DNA of 64,000 bases from the NCBI RefSeq assembly GCF_003846445.2, contig NZ_CP030139.2, positions 2,087,223 to 2,151,222 on the forward strand, written 5' to 3'. This DNA comes from Synechococcus elongatus PCC 11801 (GTDB lineage Bacteria > Cyanobacteriota > Cyanobacteriia > Synechococcales > Synechococcaceae). Made by a program: the position numbers and the translations under genes. Shown one piece after another: positions 54,895-64,000 of this stretch. The notes below the pieces were generated by a model. That model made no database searches and was not told the origin of the DNA. It was given only the letters and a program-made list of their open reading frames with translations. Within the stretch, counting starts at the first letter, position 1. Each line of letters begins with the position of its first letter.

Positions 54895-55905
54895 CTAGGC
54901 CAGCAGGTTCTCAGTCGCGATCGCTGCATCCAGTAAAGCCAGACTTTGACTGAGATCCTCACTCCGTAGCAGTTGCTGACGCAGGTCTTGATGGTCGGGC
55001 TGATCAGCGAGATACCAACCTAAGTGCTTGCGAGCTTGCAGGAATCCTGCCACTCCTTTGTCCTCCCAGAGCAGCAGCAAATGTTCTCGTGCCAGTTGGA
55101 GTCGATCGCGAAGCGTCAATTCCGGTGTCAGCGCTCCAGTCTGAAGATAGCGATCGATCGCGCCAACCAAGCCCGGATTCCCGAGGCTGCCACGCCCGCA
55201 CATCACGCCATCTGCACTTGTTTGCTGGAGACAGGCGATCGCATCCGCGGGCGAGTTGATATCGCCATTGGCGATTACCGGAATCGAGAGTAGTGACTTG
55301 ACGCGTGCAATCCAGCGCCAATCGGCTTGACCGCTATAACCTTGACTGCGACTGCGGGCGTGGAGGGTCAGTAGTTGCGCACCCGCGTCCTCAAGCTGGC
55401 GGGCAAAGTCGAGAATCGTTACCTGTTCCCAGCCCAAGCGGGTTTTGACCGTGACGGGAATACTGACGGCAGCAGCAACCGCTTGCACGATCGCGATCGC
55501 TAGCTCTGGTTCCTGCAATAGAGCCGACCCACCCCGTTTGCGCGTCACTTTATTGACGGGGCAGCCCATATTGAGATCAATGCAAACGGCACCAGCCGCT
55601 TCTGCCTGTTGAGCTGCGGCGGCTAAAACCTCTGGTTGATAGCCAAACAACTGCGCCCCGATCGGTTGTTCAGACGGTAGAAATTGCCAGCGATCGCGCC
55701 CTTCTAGTTGCAGTCCCGCGTGAGCCATCTCGGCAAAAATGAGGGACTGTGGAGCCGATCGCCGTACCAATTGTCGGAAACTGCGATCGCTGACGCCCGC
55801 CAGCGGCGATTGCAAGACGCGACTATGCAGCGTCAGAGAACCGACTTGCAGTGGCGTTTGTAAATAGGCAGGAATTGCTCGGTCAGCAACGGCAAATTCA
55901 GCCAC
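54895..55905 (-). CDS. dus: tRNA-dihydrouridine synthase (DusB type)
   Basis: FMN enzyme that reduces uridine in tRNA. The catalytic Cys is in CIDLNMGCPVNKVTRKRGGS; QSPLAGVSDRSFRQLVR, LTLHARSRSQGYSGQADWRW and VIANGDINSPADAIACL are landmarks. The start is uncertain: a GTG at 55905 gives 336 aa, close to the usual length, whereas the ATG at 56028 would overlap ccmK3 by 46 bases with unlike sequence. No ribosome site decides it. It is divergent from ccmK3, so both promoters must overlap coding DNA. Confidence 0.9.
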   Translation of the reverse strand: MAEFAVADRAIPAYLQTPLQVGSLTLHSRVLQSPLAGVSDRSFRQLVRRSAPQSLIFAEMAHAGLQLEGRDRWQFLPSEQPIGAQLFGYQPEVLAAAAQQAEAAGAVCIDLNMGCPVNKVTRKRGGSALLQEPELAIAIVQAVAAAVSIPVTVKTRLGWEQVTILDFARQLEDAGAQLLTLHARSRSQGYSGQADWRWIARVKSLLSIPVIANGDINSPADAIACLQQTSADGVMCGRGSLGNPGLVGAIDRYLQTGALTPELTLRDRLQLAREHLLLLWEDKGVAGFLQARKHLGWYLADQPDHQDLRQQLLRSEDLSQSLALLDAAIATENLLA

Positions 55906-55982
55906 AGCAGTGAGGAAAGCACACTCTACCCATAGAATAAGTTGATGGCTCTTCCATCCCGCTGCGATCGGGGTTTTTGCTG

Positions 55983-56291
55983 ATGCCAATTGCTGTCGGA
56001 ACGATTCAAACCCTCGGATTTCCGCCAATTATCGCGGCGGCAGATGCGATGGTCAAAGCGGCTCGGGTCACCATCACCCAGTATGGATTGGCGGAAAGTG
56101 CCCAATTCTTTGTCTCGGTGCGGGGACCCGTTTCGGAAGTCGAAACGGCTGTCGAAGCAGGGTTGAAAGCAGTTGCTGAAACCGAAGGGGCAGAGCTGAT
56201 CAATTACATCGTCATCCCGAATCCGCAAGAAAACGTGGAAACGGTGATGCCGATCGACTTCACGGCTGAATCCGAGCCCTTTCGGTCTTAG
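55983..56291 (+). CDS. ccmK3: Carboxysome shell protein CcmK3
   Basis: A 102-residue BMC-domain protein of the beta-carboxysome shell. The domain reads from AVGTIQTLGFPPIIAAADAM to NYIVIPNPQENVETVMPIDF. The pore loop, usually containing Gly-Ser, reads LAESAQFF here, which is why it does not form simple hexamers on its own and is known to mix with CcmK4. The ATG at 55983 is chosen from the family N-terminus (MPIAVGT). The partner ccmK4 follows after 44 bases; the main ccm operon lies elsewhere. Confidence 0.93.
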   Translation: MPIAVGTIQTLGFPPIIAAADAMVKAARVTITQYGLAESAQFFVSVRGPVSEVETAVEAGLKAVAETEGAELINYIVIPNPQENVETVMPIDFTAESEPFRS

Positions 56292-56335
56292 GCCACGGAC
56301 TTTACAATCGACACTGCGACGCGAAGGAGTTTGAG

Positions 56336-56677
56336 ATGTCTCAGCAGGCAATTGGCTCGCTGGAAACGAAGGGCTTTCCCCCAATCTTGGCGGCAGCTGA
56401 TGCCATGGTCAAAGCTGGCCGAATCACGATCGTGAGCTACATGCGGGCCGGTAGCGCTCGCTTTGCAGTCAACATTCGGGGCGACGTCTCAGAAGTTAAA
56501 ACGGCGATGGATGCGGGCATTGAAGCCGCAAAAAATACCCCCGGTGGCACCCTCGAAACATGGGTGATCATTCCTCGCCCGCACGAAAACGTAGAAGCAG
56601 TCTTCCCGATCGGCTTCGGTCCAGAAGTGGAACAATATCGACTCTCAGCTGAAGGCACTGGCAGCGGCCGCCGCTAA
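56336..56677 (+). CDS. ccmK4: Carboxysome shell protein CcmK4
   Basis: A 113-residue BMC-domain shell protein. The domain runs from AIGSLETKGFPPILAAADAM to TWVIIPRPHENVEAVFPIGF. The pore loop RAGSARF keeps Gly-Ser with an extra Arg, which would alter the charge and selectivity of the hexamer pore. CcmK3 and CcmK4 form mixed hexamers and cap-like dodecamers that tune shell permeability, according to work on this species. GGAG lies 12 bases before the ATG at 56336. A terminator follows. Confidence 0.95.
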   Translation: MSQQAIGSLETKGFPPILAAADAMVKAGRITIVSYMRAGSARFAVNIRGDVSEVKTAMDAGIEAAKNTPGGTLETWVIIPRPHENVEAVFPIGFGPEVEQYRLSAEGTGSGRR

Positions 56678-56732
56678 ACCATTGAAGTTGCCCATTCACA
56701 GGCGACTTGAGAATTCCTCACCTAAAAGAGCT

Positions 56733-56760
56733 GAGCCGCGATCGCGTTTCGGCTCTTTTT
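56733..56760 (+). terminator. Terminator of the ccmK3-ccmK4 unit
   Basis: GAGCCG (56733-56738) pairs with CGGCTC (56750-56755), followed by a T-run. A HIP1 octamer sits in the loop. Confidence 0.85.
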
Positions 56761-56788
56761 TGTTTCATTGCAGCAAGGAGTGATCCCT

Positions 56789-57160
56789 ATGTCTGTTGTC
56801 ATTACTGACGAAACTCTCTGGGCAATCCTCAATGATCAGCTGTCGGATCAAGAGGCTCATGCCTTGGTCTGGCAAGCGTTGGGCTATGTATGGGATGAAC
56901 AGCAATCTTGTTGGGATGTAACAGCGGTCGCAGAGGAGTGGCGACAGGACTATCCAGAGCCACCGCAGTTTATTGAAAGCCGTCCTGCAACGGTGAAACT
57001 GACACGATCGATCCCTGCCCCCTACAAGCAACTGTTGAAGGAAGAGCTGGGCTTTGGTGGCTATTCAATCAACGAATTGATTCCCCGTAAAACCCGTCGT
57101 GCCACGATCGTGAATTGGCTGCTCGCCTATCGTCGCCAACAGGGAGCAGCAGCCCACTAA
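56789..57160 (+). CDS. DUF1823 protein
   Basis: A 123-residue protein of a cyanobacterial and plant family of unknown role. Visible marks are LNDQLSDQEAHALVWQALGY, VAEEWRQDYPEPPQFIESRP and YKQLLKEELGFGGYSINELI, with a basic C-terminal helix (RKTRRATIVNWLLAYRRQQG). The ATG at 56789 is chosen because AAGGAG lies 8 bases upstream. The terminator of the ccmK unit ends just before it, so it has its own promoter or reads through. Confidence 0.88.
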   Translation: MSVVITDETLWAILNDQLSDQEAHALVWQALGYVWDEQQSCWDVTAVAEEWRQDYPEPPQFIESRPATVKLTRSIPAPYKQLLKEELGFGGYSINELIPRKTRRATIVNWLLAYRRQQGAAAH

Positions 57161-57326
57161 CTGCGCTGAATCAGGGAGATCAATCAGCAAATCTTGAGTT
57201 TCTTATAGCTGCCTCTCGACTATCAGACAGAGAAAGCACAGGATTGATACAGTCCTCATAACTTGTGATGACTATAGAGTGTGGTAGTTCGCAAATGAGT
57301 CGATCGCATTAGTCAGGTAGCCTCAC

Positions 57327-58015
57327 ATGAGAGCGAATCTTCAGACTGCATTGGACAAGAGCATCCTTGATGACTTGTTCATGGTCTGCTTGGCACTGAT
57401 TGATGTGTTCCTGCTCTTCTTCGAGGTTTTGAGTGCCCATACGCCTGAGCAGACCTATGCGCTCCAAGTTGCTGACACGATCATTGCCTGTATTTTTCTC
57501 ACTGAATTCTGCGTCCGCTTTTTTTAGCCGAGAATAAGACTCTATTTTTTCGCAAATACTGGTGGGAACTACTCGCTTCTATCCCCATCAATGATCTACT
57601 TTTTCAGGCATTGAGGGGACTCCGTATCGTTCGCATCGTTCGTTTGCTACGATTGCTGCGTTTTATCCGTTTTCTGGTTCGCTTCCGAATTGTTCTCGAA
57701 GCCTCAGCACGCTTTGCGGAGAAAACCTACCTGCTCTACATCGCTACATTGGCAGCAATTGTGGTGATGTCGGCAGCACTCGGTTTCTACTATCTAGAAG
57801 TTAATGTTAACGAAAACGTCAATAGTCTCTGGGATTCTTTCTGGTGGACGATTGTCACAATTACTACGGTTGGCTATGGCGATATCTATCCAGTTACCAC
57901 GGCAGGCCGAATTCTCGCGATCGCCTTGATGCTGGGCGGAATTGCGACCTTTAGCTCAATTACAGCCGCGATCGCTGCCTATGCGATTAGCAAAAACAAA
58001 TCAACGGCTGAGTAG
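57327..58015 (+). pseudogene. Voltage-gated-type K+ channel, frameshifted at a T7 run
   Basis: Two frames together make one six-helix channel of about 229 aa. Frame 1 (57327-57527) gives helices S1-S2 and stops at FCVRFF. Frame 2 continues with FFLAENKTLFFRKYWW, the arginine-rich S4 (RIVRIVRLLRLLRFIRFLVR), and the pore with selectivity filter TITTVGYGDIYP before S6. The break lies in seven T (57519-57525), where one more T or a -1 slip would restore the frame. The TTTTTTT run is a possible slippery site. It may be a sequencing error, a real mutation, or programmed frameshifting; see findings. Confidence 0.85.
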
Positions 58016-58027
58016 TTTTCTAGGCAA

Positions 58028-59386
58028 TTATGAGTCAGCTTTTGGCGCTGACCAGTTTTCGTGGATCGTCTGACGACTGCGGGCGATCGCCAAAGCCCCA
58101 TCTGGCACATCTTTATTGATGGTGGAGCCAGCGGCGATCGTCACATCTTGACCGATCGTGACAGGAGCAACCAAAACACTATTCGCACCCGTTTTGCTGC
58201 GATCGCCAATTACGGTTGGGTGTTTGTTTACACCATCGTAGTTAGCGGTAATCGTACCAGCGCCGACGTTTACCCGTTGCCCCAAGGTGGCATCGCCTAA
58301 GTAGGACAGGTGAGCAACATTCGTGCGATCGCCGATTGTGGATTTCTTAACTTCGACAAAGTTACCAATCCGGCAGGCTTCACCGATCGTGGCTGCTCCG
58401 CGCAGGTGTGCAAAGGGACCAATCTTGCTGTTAGCTGCGATCGTGCTGTCGCTGATCACCGACATCTGAACCGTGACGCCATCGCCCAACTGACTGTTAG
58501 TAATCAGGCTGCCGGGACCGATCGTGCAGTTGTTGCCGATGACTGTATTGCCACGCAGATGGGTCTGGGGTTCGATCACCACGTCTGTGCCGAGTTGCAC
58601 GGTTTCATCGATCGTGATGCTGGCGGGATCGACGAGTGTGACGCCTGCCAACATCCATTGCTGACGAATCCGCTCTTGCAAAATGCGGAAGGAGTCGGCT
58701 AATTGCAGGCGATCGTTGATGCCCAGAATCTCTTGACTATCCGCCACTTCAACGGCTGACACCGGATCCAGATAAGTGATCGCTTCTGTTAAGTAATACT
58801 CCTGCTGGTCATTGGCAGTGCTCAGCTTTGGCAGCACAGCTTCCAGATCCGGCCAGCGGAAGCAGTAGACACCAGCATTGACACGAGGGTTTTGACGCTG
58901 GGCTGGTGTGCAGTCACGGTCTTCAATGATTTCGCAAACACGGCTGGTCGCATCGCAGAAGACGCGGCCATAGCCTTTGGGCTGGTTCAGTTGCGCTGTT
59001 AGGAGAGTCGCTGCAGCACCACTGCGTTGATGCCCCGAGACTAAGGCTTCGAGGGTTTCGCTCCGCAGTAGTGGCACATCACCGTTCAAAACGAGGAGAT
59101 CACCTAGGTAGCCCTTCAGGTGCGGCAAGAGTTGCTGAACTGCGTGACCGGTGCCCAACTGCTGCGTCTGCTCGACAAATTCAACATCGCTGCGATGGGC
59201 CAAAGACTCCCGCACGCGATCGCCCTGATAACCGACGATCACAAAGCAGCGATCGACGTTGAGTGGCGCCAGACTAGCCAACACGCGATCGAGTAAGGTT
59301 TGACTACCGAGACGGTGCAACACCTTCGGCAGCTGCGATTTCATCCGAGTTCCTTTGCCCGCAGCCAAGATGGCAACAGCAACCAT
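58028..59386 (-). CDS. glmU: Bifunctional UDP-GlcNAc pyrophosphorylase / GlcN-1-P acetyltransferase
   Basis: Makes UDP-N-acetylglucosamine for peptidoglycan and lipopolysaccharide. The pyrophosphorylase motif is [20 protein letters not shown]. The second half is a left-handed beta-helix of hexapeptides ([20 protein letters not shown]) with the acetyl-CoA region [14 protein letters not shown]. Length of 452 aa is normal. GGAGG lies 12 bases before the ATG at 59386, inside a possible small upstream frame. Confidence 0.97.
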   Translation of the reverse strand: MVAVAILAAGKGTRMKSQLPKVLHRLGSQTLLDRVLASLAPLNVDRCFVIVGYQGDRVRESLAHRSDVEFVEQTQQLGTGHAVQQLLPHLKGYLGDLLVLNGDVPLLRSETLEALVSGHQRSGAAATLLTAQLNQPKGYGRVFCDATSRVCEIIEDRDCTPAQRQNPRVNAGVYCFRWPDLEAVLPKLSTANDQQEYYLTEAITYLDPVSAVEVADSQEILGINDRLQLADSFRILQERIRQQWMLAGVTLVDPASITIDETVQLGTDVVIEPQTHLRGNTVIGNNCTIGPGSLITNSQLGDGVTVQMSVISDSTIAANSKIGPFAHLRGAATIGEACRIGNFVEVKKSTIGDRTNVAHLSYLGDATLGQRVNVGAGTITANYDGVNKHPTVIGDRSKTGANSVLVAPVTIGQDVTIAAGSTINKDVPDGALAIARSRQTIHENWSAPKADS

Positions 59387-59505
59387 GCGACAGCAAAGCC
59401 TCCGAACAAAATACTGAGGACAGGAAGAATCCAGGGGCAGAATATCACCGAAGAACGCCGTTCAGCAGTCGAGGCAACGGGAGATTGACCTTGAACAGCC
59501 CGCAT
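59341..59505 (-). CDS. Possible small membrane protein overlapping the glmU start
   Basis: A 54-residue frame starting [20 protein letters not shown] with one clear membrane helix ([20 protein letters not shown]) and a basic end. It overlaps the first 46 bases of glmU in another frame, and the glmU ribosome site lies within it, which would couple their translation. The single hydrophobic segment argues that it may be real, but there is no strong ribosome site of its own and no recognised family. Confidence 0.35.
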   Translation of the reverse strand: MRAVQGQSPVASTAERRSSVIFCPWILPVLSILFGGFAVAWLLLPSWLRAKELG

Positions 59506-59627
59506 TGCGACAGTTGCGGACAGCTGTAGCTCAGGAGCAAAAGATGCCAAAGAAAACTGTCTAGCACGGCCAGATGGAAGACTTCAAGGCGCGAATCAAG
59601 GGATTTCTAGTGGGTTGGGATAATTAA

Positions 59628-60047
59628 CTAGATGCCAGCGCTTAGGATGCGATTGCAGCTCATTTTGCCAAATATCTCATTGCCCTTGGCTGCCACGTCT
59701 GAGCCTAGCAAAGCGTTGGATGGCAAGCCATGTTTGCGAAGAGCTGCGTTGGCAACAGCCGCTCTTTCAAGATTAGGCATCGATGGTTTGGCAATCAGCA
59801 TGCACTTCATGCTGGCGTAAACCCAGCCACCTCTATCCACAGAAGTGCCCATAAAGTCGCTGCGGTAGTAGGTCGGGATGCTGGCAAGGAATTCTGCATT
59901 AGATTTTTCATCTGCCGCAGCTTGAGCTTCTGCTCTTTGAGTCGTCAGCGCTTCTAGCTTTCTTTTTTCGCCGCTGGCATAGGTGAGCATGCCAAGAAAC
60001 AACACGCCAGCAATACTCAAGGCAATTGTCTGAGGACTATATTTCAT
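59628..60047 (-). CDS. Hypothetical membrane-anchored protein, 139 aa
   Basis: Not recognised. An N-terminal hydrophobic segment (QTIALSIAGVLFLGMLTYAS) is followed by a charged coil (RKLEALTTQRAEAQAAADEK) and a C-terminal part with two cysteines (YASMKCMLIAKPS and GKMSCNRILS). The ATG at 60047 (MKYSPQTIALS) follows AAAGGG by about 5 bases; the frame is open upstream without a better start. The orientation is likely N-terminus in, rest in the periplasm, which is inference. Confidence 0.65.
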   Translation of the reverse strand: MKYSPQTIALSIAGVLFLGMLTYASGEKRKLEALTTQRAEAQAAADEKSNAEFLASIPTYYRSDFMGTSVDRGGWVYASMKCMLIAKPSMPNLERAAVANAALRKHGLPSNALLGSDVAAKGNEIFGKMSCNRILSAGI

Positions 60048-60354
60048 CTGCCCTTTTCTCTGTACTTTTGGAATGGTGCCCGCAGCCAAACCGAAAGTTG
60101 TAACTAAGCTACAGGTAAGCGAGCAGTGGAGTTTAGTCGCGATCGGGGCAGCAGGTGTCATGCAGTAGCAAGTCCTCTGCTCTTGGAGTCAACCAACGAA
60201 TCTCTGTCCTAGTGAGGAGAGGAGAATTCACCCTGGCTGGAATGTGGAGCAGGCGATCGCCGAGTCTTCAAGCACTTCAGATGCGGTGATAGGATAGGCG
60301 AGAGACTTGCTACGGCGCGGGTTCTCGCCTGTTTTTCGCCTAACCGCTGCCACC
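60048..60354 (+). promoter_or_regulatory. secA upstream region with terminator-like hairpin
   Basis: A 307-base gap between the divergent hypothetical gene and secA. AGGCGAGA (60296-60303) pairs with TCTCGCCT (60323-60330) and is followed by GTTTTT (60331-60336), an intrinsic-terminator shape on the plus strand ending 19 bases before the secA ATG. No upstream plus-strand gene needs it. A -10-like TAGGAT (60290-60295) lies very close to the hairpin, so the true start of transcription decides whether the hairpin is in the leader. Otherwise nothing recognisable. Confidence 0.45.
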
Positions 60355-63201
60355 ATGCTGAATCTGCTGCTGGGCGATCCCAACGTCCGCAAAGTCAAAA
60401 AGTACAAACCCCTCGTCACCGAAATCAATCTGTTGGAAGAGGACATTGAACCCCTCTCCGACGAAGATTTGATTGCCAAAACAGCTGAGTTTCGCCAGAA
60501 GCTCGACAAGGTTTCCCACTCGCCAGCTGCAGAAAAAGAATTGCTGGCAGAGTTGCTACCTGAAGCCTTCGCTGTCATGCGCGAAGCCAGCAAACGCGTG
60601 CTGGGACTGCGCCACTTTGATGTGCAGATGATCGGCGGCATGATTCTGCACGACGGTCAGATTGCCGAGATGAAGACGGGTGAAGGGAAAACCCTCGTTG
60701 CCACCCTGCCGTCTTACCTCAATGCGCTGTCGGGTAAAGGTGCGCACGTCGTCACGGTCAACGACTACCTCGCCCGCCGCGACGCGGAATGGATGGGACA
60801 AGTCCATCGCTTCCTTGGTCTCAGTGTTGGTCTGATCCAGCAAGGCATGTCACCAGAGGAGCGCCGCCGCAACTACAACTGCGACATCACCTACGCCACC
60901 AACAGCGAACTTGGCTTTGATTACCTGCGCGACAACATGGCGGCGGTGATTGAAGAAGTGGTGCAGCGCCCCTTCAACTACGCTGTGATCGATGAGGTGG
61001 ACTCGATTCTGATCGATGAAGCCCGCACACCGCTGATTATTTCTGGTCAAGTCGATCGCCCCAGCGAAAAATATATGCGGGCGTCAGAAGTAGCTGCGAT
61101 GCTGCAGCGATCGACCAATACGGACAGCGAAGAAGAGCCGGATGGCGACTACGAAGTCGATGAAAAAGGTCGCAACGTCCTGCTGACTGACCAAGGCTTC
61201 ATCAATGCTGAGCAACTGCTGGGCGTCAGTGACCTCTTCGACTCCAATGACCCTTGGGCGCATTTCATCTTCAATGCGATCAAGGCCAAAGAACTATTCA
61301 TTAAAGATGTGAACTACATTGTGCGCGGTGGCGAGATCGTCATCGTCGATGAGTTTACCGGTCGGGTGATGCCGGGGCGTCGCTGGAGCGATGGCTTGCA
61401 CCAAGCTGTGGAAGCCAAAGAAGGCGTCGAGATTCAGCCGGAAACCCAAACCCTCGCTTCGATCACCTATCAAAACTTCTTCCTGCTCTATCCCAAGCTG
61501 TCGGGCATGACCGGTACGGCGAAGACAGAAGAGCTGGAATTTGAGAAGACCTACAAGCTCGAAGTAACGGTGGTGCCGACCAACCGGGTCAGCCGTCGTC
61601 GGGACCAGCCTGATGTTGTCTACAAAACTGAGATTGGCAAGTGGCGGGCGATCGCGGCTGACTGTGCTGAACTCCATACGGAAGGCCGTCCGGTTCTAGT
61701 GGGAACGACCAGCGTTGAGAAATCGGAGTTTCTGTCGCAACTGCTGAATGAGCAGGGAATCCCCCATAACTTGCTCAACGCGAAACCCGAGAACGTGGAG
61801 CGCGAAGCAGAGATTGTTGCTCAGGCCGGTCGCCGAGGTGCAGTCACGATTTCGACCAACATGGCGGGTCGCGGTACTGACATCATCTTGGGTGGCAACG
61901 CAGACTACATGGCACGGCTGAAGCTGCGCGAGTACTGGATGCCGCAGTTAGTCAGCTTTGAGGATGATGACTTTGGAATTGCCAGCGTTGCTGGCTTAGA
62001 TGGCGGTCGCCCTGCTGCTCAAGGCTTTGGGTCGCCCAACGGTCAAAAGCCGCGCAAAACTTGGAAAGCGTCGTCGGATATTTTTCCGGCGGAACTGAGT
62101 TCTGAGGCCGAAAAACTGCTGAAGGCAGCGGTTGATCTCGGGGTGAAAACCTACGGCGGCAATAGCCTGTCGGAACTGGCAGCCGAAGACAAGATCGCCA
62201 CGGCGGCTGAGAAGGCGCCGACGGACGATCCGGTGATTCAAAAACTGCGGGAAGCCTACCAGAAAGTCCGCCAGGAATACGAAGCCGTCACCAAGCAGGA
62301 GCAAGCCGAGGTGGTTGAACTCGGTGGTCTGCATGTGATTGGCACGGAGCGCCACGAGTCGCGGCGGGTCGATAACCAATTGCGCGGTCGGGCAGGTCGC
62401 CAAGGAGACCCTGGATCCACGCGCTTCTTCCTGAGTTTGGAAGACAACCTGCTACGCATCTTTGGCGGCGATCGCGTGGCCAAGCTGATGAATGCCTTCC
62501 GCGTTGAAGAAGACATGCCGATTGAATCAGGCATGCTGACGCGATCGCTAGAAGGGGCTCAGAAAAAAGTCGAGACCTACTACTACGACATCCGTAAGCA
62601 GGTGTTTGAGTACGACGAGGTGATGAATAATCAGCGTCGTGCCATCTACGCTGAACGCCGCCGTGTGCTGGAAGGGCTTGAGCTGAAAGAACAGGTGATT
62701 CAGTACGGCGAACGGACGATGGATGAAATCGTTGATGCTCACATCAACGTCGATTTGCCGTCGGAAGAGTGGGATCTGGAAAAACTGGTTGATAAGGTCA
62801 AGCAGTTTGTCTATCTGCTCGCAGACCTTGAGGCCAAACAACTGGAAGACTTGTCTCCTGAGGCGATCAAAATCTTCCTCCACGAACAACTACGGATTGC
62901 CTACGATCTCAAGGAATCTCAGATCGATCAGATTCAGCCAGGCTTGATGCGACAGGCTGAGCGCTACTTCATCCTGCAGCAGATCGATACGCTTTGGCGG
63001 GAGCATCTGCAGGCGATGGAAGCCTTGCGCGAATCCGTCGGTCTGCGGGGCTATGGGCAAAAAGATCCACTGCTGGAGTACAAGAGCGAAGGCTACGAGC
63101 TGTTCTTGGAGATGATGACGGCGATTCGTCGCAACGTGATCTACTCGATGTTCATGTTCGATCCGCAGCCCCAAGCTCGCCAACAAGCTGAGGTGGTCTA
63201 G
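60355..63201 (+). CDS. secA: Preprotein translocase ATPase SecA
   Basis: Motor of the Sec export path, acting at both cytoplasmic and thylakoid membranes in cyanobacteria. DEAD-motor motifs are [14 protein letters not shown] (Walker A) and [19 protein letters not shown] (Walker B); [16 protein letters not shown] and [17 protein letters not shown] belong to the second motor domain. An insert of about 100 residues between these is typical of cyanobacteria. The protein ends [15 protein letters not shown] and lacks the C-terminal Cys-rich zinc tail of E. coli SecA. The ATG at 60355 ([14 protein letters not shown]) is the family N-terminus. pyrD follows after 8 bases. Confidence 0.97.
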   Translation: MLNLLLGDPNVRKVKKYKPLVTEINLLEEDIEPLSDEDLIAKTAEFRQKLDKVSHSPAAEKELLAELLPEAFAVMREASKRVLGLRHFDVQMIGGMILHDGQIAEMKTGEGKTLVATLPSYLNALSGKGAHVVTVNDYLARRDAEWMGQVHRFLGLSVGLIQQGMSPEERRRNYNCDITYATNSELGFDYLRDNMAAVIEEVVQRPFNYAVIDEVDSILIDEARTPLIISGQVDRPSEKYMRASEVAAMLQRSTNTDSEEEPDGDYEVDEKGRNVLLTDQGFINAEQLLGVSDLFDSNDPWAHFIFNAIKAKELFIKDVNYIVRGGEIVIVDEFTGRVMPGRRWSDGLHQAVEAKEGVEIQPETQTLASITYQNFFLLYPKLSGMTGTAKTEELEFEKTYKLEVTVVPTNRVSRRRDQPDVVYKTEIGKWRAIAADCAELHTEGRPVLVGTTSVEKSEFLSQLLNEQGIPHNLLNAKPENVEREAEIVAQAGRRGAVTISTNMAGRGTDIILGGNADYMARLKLREYWMPQLVSFEDDDFGIASVAGLDGGRPAAQGFGSPNGQKPRKTWKASSDIFPAELSSEAEKLLKAAVDLGVKTYGGNSLSELAAEDKIATAAEKAPTDDPVIQKLREAYQKVRQEYEAVTKQEQAEVVELGGLHVIGTERHESRRVDNQLRGRAGRQGDPGSTRFFLSLEDNLLRIFGGDRVAKLMNAFRVEEDMPIESGMLTRSLEGAQKKVETYYYDIRKQVFEYDEVMNNQRRAIYAERRRVLEGLELKEQVIQYGERTMDEIVDAHINVDLPSEEWDLEKLVDKVKQFVYLLADLEAKQLEDLSPEAIKIFLHEQLRIAYDLKESQIDQIQPGLMRQAERYFILQQIDTLWREHLQAMEALRESVGLRGYGQKDPLLEYKSEGYELFLEMMTAIRRNVIYSMFMFDPQPQARQQAEVV

Positions 63202-63209
63202 GTCCGCCA

Positions 63210-64000
63210 GTGGATTTCTATCGCCCGCTGCTGCGGCCGCTCTTGCTGTCGCAACTCAACGTTGACCCTGAGTGGCTGACGCGTAATGCGCTGGGGTTCT
63301 TGGCAGCTCTGGCACGATCGCGATCGCCCCTTGCCCTTGGATTTCGCCGCTACCTCCGCCAGACCTACGGATTCCAAGATCCCCGCTTGGCTATGTCCCT
63401 CTGGGGCTTGACCTTTGCAACGCCGGTCGGCTTGGCTGCAGGGTTTGATAAGGATGGTGTTGCTGCTCCGCTCTGGGCCGATCTTGGGTTTGGCTTTGCC
63501 GAGTTAGGCACGGTCACCGCCTTAGCCCAACCGGGAAATCCGCGGCCTCGCCTGTTCCGCATCCCACAAGACTTGGCTGCTTTTAACCGGATGGGCTTCA
63601 ACAATGCCGGTGCAGAAGCCTTGGCGAAGACGCTACGCGGCTACTTCCCCGAGGGACAGCGATCGATTCCAATCGGTATCAACCTCGGCAAGTCGAAGCT
63701 GACGCCACTGAGTGGCGCGGTTTCCGACTACGTCACCAGCTTCCGGACTTTGCGATCGCTCGGTGATTACTTCGTCGTCAATGTTTCCTCTCCGAATACG
63801 CCCGGATTGCGATCGCTACAAGCGGTGACGGAATTGGAGCCGATTCTGGCGGCTCTGCAGACGGAGAACACAGATCAGCGGCCACTCCTCTTGAAAATTG
63901 CGCCGGATTTGGCGGACGAAGAGGTTGTCGCGATCGCCCAGCTCGCCCAGCGTCAGCAGTTGGCAGGCATCATCGCCACCAACACGACGATCGATAAGTC
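63210..64000 (+). CDS. pyrD: Dihydroorotate dehydrogenase, quinone type (5' part, cut by window end)
   Basis: Oxidises dihydroorotate to orotate in pyrimidine synthesis, passing electrons to membrane quinone. About 263 codons are present, starting GTG at 63210 (VDFYRPLLRPLLLSQLN), 8 bases after the secA stop. Class 2 marks are the hydrophobic N-terminal quinone region, VGLAAGFDKDGVAAPLWADL, FGFAELGTVTALAQPGNPRP, FNRMGFNNAGAEAL, the FMN site and catalytic Ser in FVVNVSSPNTPGLRSLQ, and LLKIAPDLADEEV. The 3' part lies beyond the window. Confidence 0.95.
   Translation, partial: MDFYRPLLRPLLLSQLNVDPEWLTRNALGFLAALARSRSPLALGFRRYLRQTYGFQDPRLAMSLWGLTFATPVGLAAGFDKDGVAAPLWADLGFGFAELGTVTALAQPGNPRPRLFRIPQDLAAFNRMGFNNAGAEALAKTLRGYFPEGQRSIPIGINLGKSKLTPLSGAVSDYVTSFRTLRSLGDYFVVNVSSPNTPGLRSLQAVTELEPILAALQTENTDQRPLLLKIAPDLADEEVVAIAQLAQRQQLAGIIATNTTIDK

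Noticed and set aside
61294-61677. 127-aa minus-strand frame within secA
   Set aside because: Shadow of the strongly conserved secA motor domain.

Overview
The window is chromosomal DNA from a freshwater cyanobacterium, almost certainly Synechococcus elongatus (PCC 7942 / PCC 6301 group). The evidence is a D1 photosystem II gene, carboxysome shell genes (ccmK3/ccmK4), CP12, an Hli protein, NDH-1 subunit L, the hoxEF diaphorase genes without the rest of the hydrogenase, a tRNA-Leu(UAA) with a group I intron, and the palindrome GCGATCGC (HIP1) scattered throughout. Coding density is high. I see no transposase, prophage, CRISPR array, rRNA or plasmid-type gene.

Layout. 1-0.9 kb: 5' part of psbA (minus strand) with its leader. 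0.9-5.6 kb: small hypothetical proteins, a secreted three-repeat protein, a MAPEG protein, an ATP-grasp enzyme and bioB. 5.6-8.1 kb: a minus-strand unit of a ribbon-helix-helix regulator, Ycf46-type AAA ATPase and Ycf35-type protein, with a neat promoter/operator at its head. 8.3-12.3 kb: pentapeptide protein, DUF39 protein, split tRNA-Leu, ndhL, DUF3007 and trpA. 12.4-17.5 kb: cation exchanger, hli, and the gap-glgP pair. 17.7-23.4 kb: amino-acid ABC transporter natFGH-bgtA followed closely by a pentapeptide gene and an exonuclease, then cp12. 23.5-31.2 kb: sHSP-like gene, gyrA with a terminator-like leader, DUF815 ATPase, M20 hydrolase, DUF92 kinase and small genes.

31.2-39.8 kb: clpC, rimI-like, lysA, cdaA-uppS, DUF3143/J-protein, a 47-residue small gene and rsmG. 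39.8-45.3 kb: MEKHLA protein, alpha/beta hydrolase, TPR glycosyltransferase, the overlapping cobA-hemD-coaE string, and an AT-rich MNT/HEPN toxin-antitoxin pair. 45.3-54.7 kb: glcD and ligA, hoxEF, and the glyA-wecA-like-cinA string. 54.9-64 kb: dus, ccmK3-ccmK4, DUF1823, a frameshifted K+ channel, glmU, hypothetical genes, secA and the 5' part of pyrD (cut by the window end).

Many genes serve central photosynthetic metabolism: light capture (psbA, hli, ndhL), carbon fixation and its control (ccmK3/4, cp12), glycogen and sugar breakdown (glgP, gap), photorespiration (glcD, glyA) and tetrapyrrole synthesis (cobA, hemD). The items most worth following up are the putative autoregulatory operator of the ribbon-helix-helix/ycf46/ycf35 unit, the K+ channel broken at a run of seven T, terminator-like hairpins in the leaders of gyrA and secA, and HLR1-like (RpaB) boxes upstream of psbA, hli and an uncharacterised gene. 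All functional calls rest on reading motifs by eye; no database search was run.
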